Both the position numbers and the translations under genes were made by a program. Of a stretch of 64,000 nucleotides of DNA, positions 53,203-61,835 are shown piece after piece. The notes below the pieces were generated by a model, which worked only from the letters and a program-made list of their open reading frames with translations, searched no databases and was not told where the DNA came from. Source of the stretch: a virus; the IMG/VR virus record IMGVR_UViG_3300000117_000009, positions 43,301-107,300 of that record. One strand, given 5' to 3'. Every line of letters begins with the position of its first letter. The first letter of the stretch is position 1.

Positions 53203-54428
53203 TGCCAACAAAAATAGTTTTAGGTCTCCAGCATGGTGACGAAGGAAAAGGTAGAGTAGTTGATGATCTTGTCCAGACTTGGGCTGACGTAGTTGTTAGA
53301 TTTCAAGGCGGAGGTAACGCAGGACATACAGTCTATGATGAGGCTGGAAATAAATTTGTAACACATATACTACCTGTAGGTGTTTTAAACAAGACAAAAT
53401 TCAATATGATTGCAAAAGGTTGCGTTGTAAATATTGTTGATCTATACAGAGAAATAAAATCTCTAAATGTAAAACCTGATAATCTATTAGTATCAGGTTT
53501 ATGTCCCACAATTGAGCCAGTACATCTTGCAAAAGACAGAGTAAAGTATCAAGGCAAATTAGGCACAACTGGCAGAGGAATTGGTCCTGCATATTCAGAC
53601 TTCTATGCAAGAGATTCAGTTTTATTTAAAGACGTAATTAATAAACCAAGTGAGTCATTACCTAAAATACAAGAAAAGTTTTTTGACTACCAAACATATC
53701 TTGCAGAAACTTATATGGTCGACAAAGACGAAGATATCCATTCTTTAATTGAAAAAAACTTTGAAACATTTAATGACTGGATAAAGGAGTACTATGATGC
53801 TGCGGAATACTTAAAACCTTTTTTACTAAAAAAAGAAAATATGATACAAGATCTTTATAACAAAGATTTAAATATTCTTTTAGAAGGTGCTCAAGGAAGT
53901 GGTCTATGTATAAACTCTGAAAACTATCCAGATGTAACATCATCAGCACCTTCGGTTGGTGAAGCTTTAAGCTCTACAGGATTGAATCATAAACAAATAG
54001 ACGAAGTAATAGGTGTTATTAAGTCTTACAAGACTAAAGTAGGATCTGGCGAATTTCCTTCACAGACTTTTAGCAGTTACGCAGAAACGCTAGCTGAAGT
54101 CGGAAAAGAGTACGGGGCGACTACTGGCCGTCCTAGAAAATGTGGATGGCTTGATTTAGACGAAGTAAAAAACGCAGTAGTTGAAAATGGAGTTACTCAC
54201 TTATGTGTAACAAAAACTGATGTCATGACTCATATCGAAGAGCCTATGTATTATGTAGACAAGATGTTTTTTAAAACGCCTAAAATTAATAATGTTGTTA
54301 TAGAAGACGAAGGCTTTAAGACGCTAATTTCTAATATCTCTATACATACTGGCGTTGATAATATATCATTTACTACTGGCCCAAAAAGAGGAGAAGTAGT
54401 TTGGTATACAGAATTTATTAATAACTAA
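53202..54428 (+). CDS. purA: Adenylosuccinate synthetase
   Basis: 408 residues. GDEGKG (D13, the PurA catalytic Asp), GGGNAGHTV (catalytic His), GTTGRGIGPAY, LLEGAQGSG, VTSSAPS, YKTKVGSGEFP and GRPRKCGWLD are all present. It joins IMP and Asp using GTP, the first step to AMP. The usual Trp of QWGDEGKG is His11. Retention of the Asp argues for PurA rather than phage PurZ, which lacks this Asp and serves diaminopurine synthesis. ATG overlaps the stop of the preceding gene. Confidence 0.93.
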   Translation: MPTKIVLGLQHGDEGKGRVVDDLVQTWADVVVRFQGGGNAGHTVYDEAGNKFVTHILPVGVLNKTKFNMIAKGCVVNIVDLYREIKSLNVKPDNLLVSGLCPTIEPVHLAKDRVKYQGKLGTTGRGIGPAYSDFYARDSVLFKDVINKPSESLPKIQEKFFDYQTYLAETYMVDKDEDIHSLIEKNFETFNDWIKEYYDAAEYLKPFLLKKENMIQDLYNKDLNILLEGAQGSGLCINSENYPDVTSSAPSVGEALSSTGLNHKQIDEVIGVIKSYKTKVGSGEFPSQTFSSYAETLAEVGKEYGATTGRPRKCGWLDLDEVKNAVVENGVTHLCVTKTDVMTHIEEPMYYVDKMFFKTPKINNVVIEDEGFKTLISNISIHTGVDNISFTTGPKRGEVVWYTEFINN

Positions 54429-54437
54429 AGGATTAAA

Positions 54438-55616
54438 ATGATACCACGGTATAAGATACAAGAAATACATGATGTTTGGAAAACTAACAACAAGCTTGAG
54501 ACTTGGCTAAAAGTAGAGCTTGCTCATCTAGAATCTTTAGCAAGAAATATAACTGACAAAACTCTTACAATTGACGAGCTAAATACTATTAAGAATAATG
54601 CGTCAATTGATATTGACCGATGGAAAGAAATAGAATCAGAAACTAGACACGACGTTCAAGCTTTTGTACAGATGATAGAAGAATCTATTCCTGGAAATGT
54701 TGGGCGATGGATTCATTACGGCCTGACGTCTTCAGATATAATTGATACTTCACTAGTTTTAATGTGCAAAGATTCGCTAACAGTAATTGAAAAATATTGT
54801 GGTATGGCTTTGTTTGACTTGACTAAGCTTATCAAATCTGAAAAAGCGAGTAAAAGAATATTGTCAAGAACTCATGGAAAAGCTGCAGAAATACAAACTT
54901 ACCGTGAAGTTTTTATTAGATGGATTGCAGGTCTTAGGCGAGGATTTGATGCGATTAGATTGGCTAAGACTTCTCTTAAATATGGAAAGCTTTCCGGCCC
55001 GTCAGGAAATCATACTACTAATTGTTTAATGAACGAAACTAATGCATTAAGAACTTTAAACTTATATCCTATGACATGCTCACAAATTATTCCAAGAGAC
55101 TATTTCTTAGATTATTTTTATGCTATTCTTAAAGTTGTTTTGGCTGTAGAAAAAATTGCTTATGATATTCGAATATACAGTATTGACGGCGTCAATGAAA
55201 TGTCTGAACCTTTTAGAAAAGGTCAGAAAGGTTCTAGTGCTATGCCTCACAAGAAAAATCCAATATTAACAGAAAATATTTGTGGCTTGTCAAGACTTTA
55301 TAAATCTTATATGCACACTGCAATTGAAAATTGCTTGACACTCCTTGAAAGAGATATCTCACACTCAGCTTCTGAAAGAATTATTTTTAAAGACTCAGCA
55401 CACATTGCTTGTTTTATACTTCAAAGGATAACAAATGTATTCAAAGACTTAAATATAAACAGCAGTATTGCGGAATACAACGTATCAGTTTTTGAGCAAG
55501 CAACATCAAGCCAAGATATTATGAACGATAAAATCAAAAAAGGATTTAGTAGAAAAGACTCACATGATGATTCCCAAAATAAAGTAGAAAACAATAGTTT
55601 TTTAAATTCTTATTGA
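54438..55616 (+). CDS. purB: Adenylosuccinate lyase
   Basis: 392 residues. Fumarase/aspartase-superfamily motifs: ETRHDVQAFV, GLTSSDIIDT, RTHGKAAE and signature GSSAMPHKKNP, then LLERDISHSASERI. It splits adenylosuccinate into AMP and fumarate, completing IMP to AMP after PurA. The chain is somewhat shorter than bacterial PurB at the C-terminus. AAAGGA precedes the ATG, nine bases after purA. Together with the IMPDH-like gene it controls the adenine/guanine branch. Confidence 0.93.
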   Translation: MIPRYKIQEIHDVWKTNNKLETWLKVELAHLESLARNITDKTLTIDELNTIKNNASIDIDRWKEIESETRHDVQAFVQMIEESIPGNVGRWIHYGLTSSDIIDTSLVLMCKDSLTVIEKYCGMALFDLTKLIKSEKASKRILSRTHGKAAEIQTYREVFIRWIAGLRRGFDAIRLAKTSLKYGKLSGPSGNHTTNCLMNETNALRTLNLYPMTCSQIIPRDYFLDYFYAILKVVLAVEKIAYDIRIYSIDGVNEMSEPFRKGQKGSSAMPHKKNPILTENICGLSRLYKSYMHTAIENCLTLLERDISHSASERIIFKDSAHIACFILQRITNVFKDLNINSSIAEYNVSVFEQATSSQDIMNDKIKKGFSRKDSHDDSQNKVENNSFLNSY

Positions 55617-55647
55617 TATTTATAATAAATAAAAGTTTAGGAATACC

Positions 55648-56121
55648 ATGAACGAAAGAAAATTAATAAGAGAATTTTTAGATTTTGCTGCTTGTGAAGA
55701 ACACCAAGACGACATGCAAGACTATAGTTTAAATAGCATGAAATTAGATACAAGTCACTCAGATAACGATTTAGATCCTAACGGAGATGGAAACATTACG
55801 CCTGAAGATCTTTACTCTCATTTTGACTTAAATAATAACGGACAAGTTACAACGCAAGAATATGTTGATCATATCAAATTTCACTGCGCACACCCTGAGT
55901 CTTTAGAACATTACAGTAATGCAAGAGAACAGTCAATACACAGCGTACCTTGTAAAGATTCATATGATAATTGCTCACAACATTTAATGGGTTGTCCTGA
56001 CGATATTGATAAATTTCTTAAGCCTATGATGGACTGTACTGGTTCAACGTGTAGAGAATCTTCTACTAAAGCTTTACTTGACGTATTGCAATCACTTATT
56101 AATTGTGGTGTTTTTGGTTAA
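55648..56121 (+). CDS. EF-hand, Cys-rich protein
   Basis: 157 residues. Two consecutive EF-hand loops: DPNGDGNITPED (43-54, with Asp instead of Glu at position 12) and DLNNNGQVTTQE (60-71, canonical). They should bind calcium. The C-terminal half has several Cys (VPCKDSYDNC, MMDCTGSTC), compatible with disulfides outside the cytoplasm or in the virion. The N-terminus (MNERKLIREFLDF) is leader-like with I-R-E. A calcium-stabilised virion component is possible; this is inference. Confidence 0.75.
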   Translation: MNERKLIREFLDFAACEEHQDDMQDYSLNSMKLDTSHSDNDLDPNGDGNITPEDLYSHFDLNNNGQVTTQEYVDHIKFHCAHPESLEHYSNAREQSIHSVPCKDSYDNCSQHLMGCPDDIDKFLKPMMDCTGSTCRESSTKALLDVLQSLINCGVFG

Positions 56122-56173
56122 ACATTAAGTGTAAAATTTATAAAATAATAATAAAATAACACGAAAGAAAACA

Positions 56174-56371
56174 ATGATTAAAATAGGTGACAAAGTTTAT
56201 TATTATCAAACAATGAATAAAATTGGAACAGTAGTCAACATTATAACAGAAAGAAATAATCAATTAACTGTTGGAGGAACTACTGGAGCGAAAGTATTTG
56301 TAGAAGTAAAATATTCTGAAGATGATGTTGTAATTTATAAAAGAGGAGATATACAAAAAAGCTTTGATTAA
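56174..56371 (+). CDS. Small SH3-like protein, 65 aa
   Basis: The sequence IKIGDKVYYYQ then TVVNI and GAKVFVEVKYSEDDVVIY has the beta-barrel rhythm of small SH3/KOW-like phage proteins. No function known. It overlaps the transglycosylase start (TTG). Confidence 0.55.
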   Translation: MIKIGDKVYYYQTMNKIGTVVNIITERNNQLTVGGTTGAKVFVEVKYSEDDVVIYKRGDIQKSFD

Positions 56372-56873
56372 TTTTTTATTAGCTTTAAGTTTACAATATA
56401 GTTTTTGTCAAGAAGTTTACGAAAAACTGTCAGGACATAACTACACTGAAGAAGGAATTGCAGTTTGTTCTTTGTTGATAGAAGATGCAAAAAAGCAGGA
56501 CTTAAATATTGCAATAACATTAGCAACAGCATGGGAAGAATCTAGATTTACACAGCAGGATAAACCTACTAAATTTAAATGTTTTGGCCCGCTACAAATC
56601 AAGTATCAGTATTGGTGTCCTAATCGCAAAGGAAAAATATCAGTTACAAAAGCTGACGGTTTAATAACAAATTGCGATCCTTATTCACACGGCGTAAGAG
56701 CACTAAAATACTACATTAGAAAATTTAAACCTCTTACGAAAGCACTTTGCTATTATAATAATTCTAAAAAATGTAAAAAGTCTTACAAATCAGGTTACGT
56801 CAAAGGAGTCTTAAAGCATCTAAAGAAAATTAAATTAATAATAGCAAAAGAAAAATATAAATCCCTTAAGTAA
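56364..56873 (+). CDS. Lytic transglycosylase (SLT-like) with signal sequence
   Basis: 169 residues from a TTG that overlaps the previous stop. An N-terminal hydrophobic stretch (INFLLALSLQYSF) looks like a signal or signal-arrest-release sequence. The SLT-type catalytic Glu is in LATAWEESRF (E59), followed by FGPLQIKYQYW and later LCYYNNS. It cuts the glycan of peptidoglycan and probably takes part in lysis. The C-terminus is Lys-rich. No holin or spanin is evident beside it. Confidence 0.78.
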   Translation: MINFLLALSLQYSFCQEVYEKLSGHNYTEEGIAVCSLLIEDAKKQDLNIAITLATAWEESRFTQQDKPTKFKCFGPLQIKYQYWCPNRKGKISVTKADGLITNCDPYSHGVRALKYYIRKFKPLTKALCYYNNSKKCKKSYKSGYVKGVLKHLKKIKLIIAKEKYKSLK

Positions 56874-56881
56874 CACATACG

Positions 56882-56910
56882 TGCAATATTGTTAATTTTA
56901 ATATTATAAT
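56882..56910 (+). promoter_or_regulatory. Promoter TGCAAT-N17-TATAAT
   Basis: TGCAAT 56882-56887, 17-base spacer, TATAAT 56905-56910, 18 bases before the ATG of the metallopeptidase at 56928. A variant of the TGTAAA class. Confidence 0.45.
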
Positions 56911-56927
56911 ATTGTATGGAGGTTAAA

Positions 56928-57398
56928 ATGCTATCTAATCAATATAAAAAATACTTTTATGTATTAACACACTACCTTGAAACAAATAATAATATAAAGA
57001 TAATTCAAAAGCCAGGTGCTGAAGATGCTTGGTATCCTATGCTAAATATAATCTATATTAATCAAAATCTTCAATATCGCGAAAGACTTTTTACACTTTT
57101 ACATGAAGCAGGCCATGCATTTATTGATAATGAAATGAGACACAAGGATGTTCTTTGTTTTAATAAAAATACTCCACACAAGATTCGGTCTAAAAAGAGT
57201 TATGTACATACGCTTAACGAAGAAATACTTGCTTGGAATTACGGAAAACAATTGGCAAAAAACCTTAAGCTTAAGATAAATTACATGCAATTAGAAGAAT
57301 ATATGACTGATTGTATTATGTCTTATGTAAGAAGTGGTTTGAAGTCTATCTACGGAGATGAAATTAAATCTGACATTATTTATACACGATATGTGTAG
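56928..57398 (+). CDS. IrrE/ImmA-like zinc metallopeptidase
   Basis: ATG 56928 follows GGAGG at the ideal distance; the ATG at 56916 overlaps that site and is rejected. 156 residues. LLHEAGHAF is the HExxH zinc site and LNEEILAW supplies the third ligand Glu. ImmA/IrrE peptidases cleave repressors or regulators. Here it might act on a host repressor or stress regulator; the substrate is unknown and there is no repressor beside it. It has its own promoter. Confidence 0.75.
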   Translation: MLSNQYKKYFYVLTHYLETNNNIKIIQKPGAEDAWYPMLNIIYINQNLQYRERLFTLLHEAGHAFIDNEMRHKDVLCFNKNTPHKIRSKKSYVHTLNEEILAWNYGKQLAKNLKLKINYMQLEEYMTDCIMSYVRSGLKSIYGDEIKSDIIYTRYV

Positions 57399-57421
57399 AT
57401 TGTTATAAATTTATATATAAT
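57394..57421 (+). promoter_or_regulatory. Promoter TGTAGA-N16-TATAAT
   Basis: TGTAGA 57394-57399 and TATAAT 57416-57421 before the gene at 57441, overlapping the preceding stop region. Close to the TGTAAA class. Confidence 0.45.
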
Positions 57422-57440
57422 ACTTGTATAGGAGGATAAT

Positions 57441-57773
57441 ATGCCACTTTCGAGAAAGCAACTCAAAGAGTTAAAAGAGAAGATGGTGAAGTCGGACCAG
57501 AATGCTTTAAGTAATATAAAGAAAAATAGAGGTCCGACTACTAAAAAAATAAAGCAGACAATTAAAAAAGACGGTTTTGAAAACAAAAAGTCTATTGTTC
57601 GTTGGAACTATGAAGTTAATGATTTAGTTAAGATTACTTACGACGTAAATTTAATCGGTCTTATTGTTTCTGACTTTGAATACTTTTCTAGGCGTGTAGA
57701 AAAAAATTGTTTTTTTATTCTTGTTGATAACGCTGTCAAACAAATTGATGGAAGATATTTACGTCGGCTATAA
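57441..57773 (+). CDS. Hypothetical protein, 110 aa
   Basis: GGAGG stands before the ATG. The N-terminal ~50 residues are basic and helical (RKQLKELKEKMVKSDQNAL); the C-terminal half looks like a small beta barrel (NDLVKITYDVNLIGLIVSD). Together this suggests a nucleic-acid-associated accessory protein. No family recognised. Confidence 0.55.
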   Translation: MPLSRKQLKELKEKMVKSDQNALSNIKKNRGPTTKKIKQTIKKDGFENKKSIVRWNYEVNDLVKITYDVNLIGLIVSDFEYFSRRVEKNCFFILVDNAVKQIDGRYLRRL

Positions 57774-57781
57774 CTCTTAAG

Positions 57782-57810
57782 TGTAAATAAGAAAAACAAT
57801 AAATTATAAT
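57782..57810 (+). promoter_or_regulatory. Promoter TGTAAA-N17-TATAAT for RadA-like gene
   Basis: TGTAAA 57782-57787 and TATAAT 57805-57810 with a 17-base spacer. The spacer is almost identical to that at 58955, so the two sites probably derive from one another. Confidence 0.7.
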
Positions 57811-57857
57811 ATAAAGTAATTAAATTAACCTTGACCTTTTAAAGGATAAATTAAAAA

Positions 57858-58607
57858 ATGAAACTTAACGTAAAAAGAGATGACATTACTTTTGGCACCA
57901 ACATTCTTGACCTTCGCGTCCCAAGTAAGCTTCGTGAACGTTATCCTTGCGGCATTGATTATTTAGATGCAGCATTTGGAGGAGAAGGTTTTACACCTTC
58001 AACTATTTCTTTGTTTACTGGTGAGCCTGGAGCAGGCAAAACAACACTAATGTTAACATTGGCAAATGCTTTGACTTCACAAGGTTATGTATGTTTATTT
58101 AATACTGCAGAGGAAAGCTTATATCAAGTAAAACTAACTTGTGAAAGACTTGAACTTTCTTCTGGCTTTATTGCTGGACAAGAATCATATGTTCCAAGGC
58201 TTATTAAGAATTGTGATATGTTACGCAAGAAATATCCTAAGAAACCTTTGTTTTTAATTGTTGATTCTCTTCAAACACTTAATGACGGAAAATACGGCGA
58301 AGATCATACAAACAGTCAATCAGCAGTTAGAGCACTCCAGATTCTGACTGATTATGCTAAAGAGCATTATATCAACGTTATTTGTATTGGACAGGTTAAT
58401 AAAAGTGGTAACATGGCTGGATCTCAAAAGTTAAAGCATATGGTTGATGCTATGCTTCATCTATCTATTGAGAGAAAAGATGAAGACTTTAAAGGACTTC
58501 GAGTTTTAGAAACTGTTAAAAATCGATTTGGAGGTGCCGGCTGGACTTTCTTCTTAGACTTAAAGAAAGAAGGATTTAACGAAGTAGCAAGAGTAGGAGT
58601 TAAGTAA
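57858..58607 (+). CDS. RadA-like RecA-fold ATPase
   Basis: 249 residues: only the RecA-like core of RadA/Sms, without the zinc finger and Lon-like domain. Walker A GEPGAGKTT, Walker B LFLIVDSLQTL, and the RadA-specific KNRFGGAGW motif are present. RadA promotes branch migration and D-loop extension. In phages such ATPases may also act as DnaB-type helicase relatives, but the KNRFG motif favours RadA. AAAGGA lies upstream. Confidence 0.85.
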   Translation: MKLNVKRDDITFGTNILDLRVPSKLRERYPCGIDYLDAAFGGEGFTPSTISLFTGEPGAGKTTLMLTLANALTSQGYVCLFNTAEESLYQVKLTCERLELSSGFIAGQESYVPRLIKNCDMLRKKYPKKPLFLIVDSLQTLNDGKYGEDHTNSQSAVRALQILTDYAKEHYINVICIGQVNKSGNMAGSQKLKHMVDAMLHLSIERKDEDFKGLRVLETVKNRFGGAGWTFFLDLKKEGFNEVARVGVK

Positions 58608-58609
58608 GT

Positions 58610-58945
58610 ATGGTTCAAGCATTAGCAGCTTATGTTTTTGCTGCAACATTGACATTTTTACAACAAAACCTACAGTTTATTGATGAATACTATAAAAGCA
58701 AACAAGACTGGATTGTCATATTTTTTAGCCTTCCTATTGCATATGGTTATCTTTATGCTTGGACTTATTTTGTCAACAATTTCAATGGTTCAGTTTGGTC
58801 TGCAAGGTTCATGTTTTTTGGTCTTTCCTATCTTGTCTATCCAATTCTAACTTATGTATGTTTAGGTGAAACACCTTTTACTCTTAAGACAGCACTCTGT
58901 ACAGCACTCAGTGTATTGATATTAGTTATACAATACAAATTTTAA
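58610..58945 (+). CDS. Four-helix membrane protein (DMT/SMR-like)
   Basis: 111 residues with about four hydrophobic helices (ALAAYVFAATLTFL, WIVIFFSLPIAYGYLYAW, FMFFGLSYLVYPILTYV, ALCTALSVLILVIQY). Length and layout resemble small drug/metabolite-transporter-type phage membrane proteins. It starts three bases after the RadA stop. Transport function is not established. Confidence 0.6.
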   Translation: MVQALAAYVFAATLTFLQQNLQFIDEYYKSKQDWIVIFFSLPIAYGYLYAWTYFVNNFNGSVWSARFMFFGLSYLVYPILTYVCLGETPFTLKTALCTALSVLILVIQYKF

Positions 58946-58954
58946 TCTCATATG

Positions 58955-58983
58955 TGTAAATAAGTAAAACAATAAATTATAAT
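58955..58983 (+). promoter_or_regulatory. Promoter TGTAAA-N17-TATAAT for MoxR gene
   Basis: TGTAAA 58955-58960, TATAAT 58978-58983, 17-base spacer, 47 bases before the TTG start at 59031. Confidence 0.7.
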
Positions 58984-59030
58984 ATATTGTAATCATTAAT
59001 CATTAATCCTAATTTAAAGGACAAATTATT

Positions 59031-60113
59031 TTGAATATTAAAAGCTTTCTAAAAATTGTTAAGAATCTTCCTCCACATCATGCTGTTCTTATGAGAGCTA
59101 GTACAGGTGTTGGTAAATCATCGCTTGTTGCACAGATTGCTGAAGAAGTAGATTTGCCTCTTATTGATGTACGCGCTTCAATCATGTCCGAAGGTGACAC
59201 ACAAGGTTATCCTGATATTGAAGGTATGAAAGAAAAGGGTATTATGACTTTCTGTATGCCGGCTTGGTTTGTAAGAGCTTGTAAAGAACCAGTTGTTTTA
59301 TTTCTTGACGAATTTAATCGAGGTTTGCCCGCAGTTCAACAATCTTTCTTTCAAATAGTATTGGATAGGCAGTTAGGCAATGATGAAAACGGCATGCCTT
59401 ATAACATACATCCTGAAACTCGTATTTTTGCTGCTATTAATCACGGCAACGAATATGATGTTAACGAAATGGATCCTGCATTATTAAGAAGATTCTGGGC
59501 TATTGATCTCAAACCATCAAAAGATGACTGGATTAATTGGGCTAAGTCTAAAAACGTTGACAATCTTATTGTTGAGTTTCTTAGAACAAGATCTTCACAC
59601 TTATTTGTCAATTTAGAAAAAGTCAAGCCAGGTAACGTTTTCCCGACTCCAGCATCATGGGCAAGATTCGATGAGGTACTTAAATATGTAGGTGCAAACC
59701 TTATGGAAGATCGAAATAGCTTCGATATATTTAACACAGCAATCGGTTTTATTGGGCAAGAAGCTGCAGTTGAATTTGCTGATTTTGTAAAAAAATACGA
59801 AGTTGTAGTTACTCCTGAAGAACTTCTTAAGAGCTTTAAGAATTGTGAACACAAGCTTAAGACGATGTCTAACGACAGAGTTAATTCTCTTATTGAAAGA
59901 TTAGGCGAACATTCTGCTTCAAACAATTGGACAGTTACACAAGCAAAAAATGCAGCTAAGCTTGGCAAGATGATATCTGAAGAAATGATGATTCACTTCT
60001 GGTCTAAAGTTACTGGAGGTAAAAATATTGACTCAATTCAAAAGTTCCACAAGGAAATCGGGCAATATGTAGTTGAGATTGTTAATAGTAACCGTGACCT
60101 GTTAAGCAAATAA
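59031..60113 (+). CDS. MoxR-type AAA+ ATPase
   Basis: 360 residues starting at TTG behind AAAGGA. Walker A ASTGVGKSSL, Walker B VVLFLDEFNR, sensor 1 FAAINHG and arginine-finger region MDPALLRRFWAIDL are clear. MoxR ATPases work with VWA-domain partners to remodel or insert metals into protein complexes. The next gene encodes such a partner ten bases on, so the two form a functional pair. The target in infection is unknown. Confidence 0.88.
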   Translation: MNIKSFLKIVKNLPPHHAVLMRASTGVGKSSLVAQIAEEVDLPLIDVRASIMSEGDTQGYPDIEGMKEKGIMTFCMPAWFVRACKEPVVLFLDEFNRGLPAVQQSFFQIVLDRQLGNDENGMPYNIHPETRIFAAINHGNEYDVNEMDPALLRRFWAIDLKPSKDDWINWAKSKNVDNLIVEFLRTRSSHLFVNLEKVKPGNVFPTPASWARFDEVLKYVGANLMEDRNSFDIFNTAIGFIGQEAAVEFADFVKKYEVVVTPEELLKSFKNCEHKLKTMSNDRVNSLIERLGEHSASNNWTVTQAKNAAKLGKMISEEMMIHFWSKVTGGKNIDSIQKFHKEIGQYVVEIVNSNRDLLSK

Positions 60114-60123
60114 GGTAAGTACA

Positions 60124-61401
60124 ATGGCTAAAAATAATAATAATAACATGCTCAAAAAAAGAAATGCTACTAAAAGAGAAATTGAAAACTTTGATCTAAC
60201 TTCTCACTTAGTAAGTTTTCTTTGGAATGAACCTTTTTACAGTAGAATTCTTAGATCTTTAAACAAAGAAGAAACATCTGAAATTCCTACAGCAGGTGTA
60301 ACATGTATCGATGGTGACATTACACTATATTGGAATAGAGAGTTTTTAGCCAGTCTTAACCCAGCACAGGTTCAAGGTTTACTTAAACATGAATGTTTGC
60401 ACCTAGTATTTGGGCATACAACAGATCGGCGCAGAGATCCACATATTATCTGGAATTACGGCACAGACTTAGCAATAAACTCAACTATACCTGAACATGA
60501 ATTACCAGAAGGCGGTCTAATACCCGGCAAGTCTCTTACTCTTGACAACAGTCAAAGAGAAAACATGACAGACAAAGAAATTGAGAGTTTTGAAAAGCTG
60601 TCAAATTTAATTGCTAGTATGCCTAGAAATAAAACATCTGAATATTACTTCGAAAAGCTCATGAGCGATCCAGACATTAAAGATTTAATTGAGCAAAGTC
60701 AATCTGAACTTCGTATTGGTTTTGATGATCATGATGGTTGGGACGAAATGTCTTGTGAAGGAAAAGAAATGATGCAAGGCAAAATCAAAGAAATTGTTAA
60801 GGAAGCAGCAGCTGAAGCAGAAAATAGAAACTGGGGATCTGTGTCTGCTGAAACAAGATCTGAAATTTATAAAATGCTTTCTAACAAAATCCAGTGGCAG
60901 TCTTTGCTAAAGAGATTCTGCGGTTTTACAAAGAAAGATGAACGTAGGTCTTCAATTAGAAAGCTTCATAGAAAATATCCAGGAGTACATCCAGGTGCTA
61001 AAAAGATATATCGACCAATGATTGCAGTTTACGTTGATGAAAGTGGATCTGTGTCTGATAAAGAACTATCAGCATTCTATGCTGAATTGGATAATCTTTC
61101 AAGAAACACAGACTTCTTCTTATATAAGTTTGATCATACAGTTGATGATAAAAACGGTTTTCTTTGGAAGAAAAACAGAAGGCCAGAAGTTAAACGTACT
61201 TTAACAGGAGGTACATGTTTTGATGCTGTTACAAAACATGCAATTAAAAATAAGAAAAAGTTTGATGGATATCTTGTCCTAACAGATGGCGGTGCAGCTA
61301 AACCAAGACAATCAGGAAGACTTAAGAGATGTTATATATTAGCTAAAAAATGTAAATTAGCATTCGACAAAGACCCTTCAGATGTTGTAATAAACATGTA
61401 A
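60124..61401 (+). CDS. VWA-like protein with metallopeptidase-type HExxH domain
   Basis: 425 residues. LLKHECLHLVFGH (H89, E90, H93) in the N-terminal half is a zinc site of the DUF2201-type putative metallopeptidase, with IIWNYGTDLAIN after it. The C-terminal VWA-like domain has MIDAS DESGSVS, LTGGTCF and LVLTDGG. This N-peptidase/C-VWA order is standard for partners of MoxR ATPases. Whether the phage protein is proteolytic is untested. It starts ten bases after the ATPase gene. Confidence 0.85.
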   Translation: MAKNNNNNMLKKRNATKREIENFDLTSHLVSFLWNEPFYSRILRSLNKEETSEIPTAGVTCIDGDITLYWNREFLASLNPAQVQGLLKHECLHLVFGHTTDRRRDPHIIWNYGTDLAINSTIPEHELPEGGLIPGKSLTLDNSQRENMTDKEIESFEKLSNLIASMPRNKTSEYYFEKLMSDPDIKDLIEQSQSELRIGFDDHDGWDEMSCEGKEMMQGKIKEIVKEAAAEAENRNWGSVSAETRSEIYKMLSNKIQWQSLLKRFCGFTKKDERRSSIRKLHRKYPGVHPGAKKIYRPMIAVYVDESGSVSDKELSAFYAELDNLSRNTDFFLYKFDHTVDDKNGFLWKKNRRPEVKRTLTGGTCFDAVTKHAIKNKKKFDGYLVLTDGGAAKPRQSGRLKRCYILAKKCKLAFDKDPSDVVINM

Positions 61402-61424
61402 ACTATTTTATAAAAGAGAGAATT

Positions 61425-61589
61425 ATGTTATATAATTTCAATAAGGAAACATTTAAATTTGTTAAAGAAAACGGCAAAGTTAAATTATATCATAAAGCCC
61501 AGAATAAGTGGTCGCAAGGCTGGACTTATATTGGAAAGTACAACAATACGCAAAAAGCAGAATCAGCTGCAAGACAATATACAAATTAA
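61425..61589 (+). CDS. Small hypothetical protein, 54 aa
   Basis: ATG 61425 behind AAGAGAG. The sequence has Trp/Tyr-rich strands (NKWSQGWTYIGKYNNT) and ends with a helix (KAESAARQY). Too short for a family call. It fills the gap between the VWA gene and the next small gene. Confidence 0.55.
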   Translation: MLYNFNKETFKFVKENGKVKLYHKAQNKWSQGWTYIGKYNNTQKAESAARQYTN

Positions 61590-61603
61590 AAGGATTAAAA
61601 ATT

Positions 61604-61828
61604 ATGATGCGTTATAAGATGACTATTGATAGACATGGACTTGGTGAATATGAAAAGAGCGTTGTAGACTATGTCTTTGAGTCTTCATCACCTAAAGATG
61701 CTTTAAGAAGAGTTGAGGCTGTATATGAAAGATGTCACAAGAGCAACAAAAGAATTCCTTATAACTCAAAAATCTTTCTAGAGGCAGTAGCAATTTCAGC
61801 TGAAACTGACTTAAGCAATATAAAATAG
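61604..61828 (+). CDS. Small hypothetical protein, 74 aa
   Basis: Start at ATGATG 61604 behind AAAGGA; a longer frame from 61508 overlaps the preceding gene and lacks a site. The protein (MTIDRHGLGEYEKSVVDYVF) looks like a compact alpha/beta fold. Unknown function. Confidence 0.6.
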   Translation: MMRYKMTIDRHGLGEYEKSVVDYVFESSSPKDALRRVEAVYERCHKSNKRIPYNSKIFLEAVAISAETDLSNIK

Positions 61829-61835
61829 GCTATAC

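Noticed and set aside
53202-54428. PurZ (diaminopurine synthesis) instead of PurA
   Set aside because: The catalytic Asp of GDEGKG is present at position 13, and no DatZ or MazZ-like gene was seen in the window.
59441-59968. 175-codon minus-strand frame in the MoxR gene
   Set aside because: Shadow of a well-conserved AAA+ coding sequence with no start signal.
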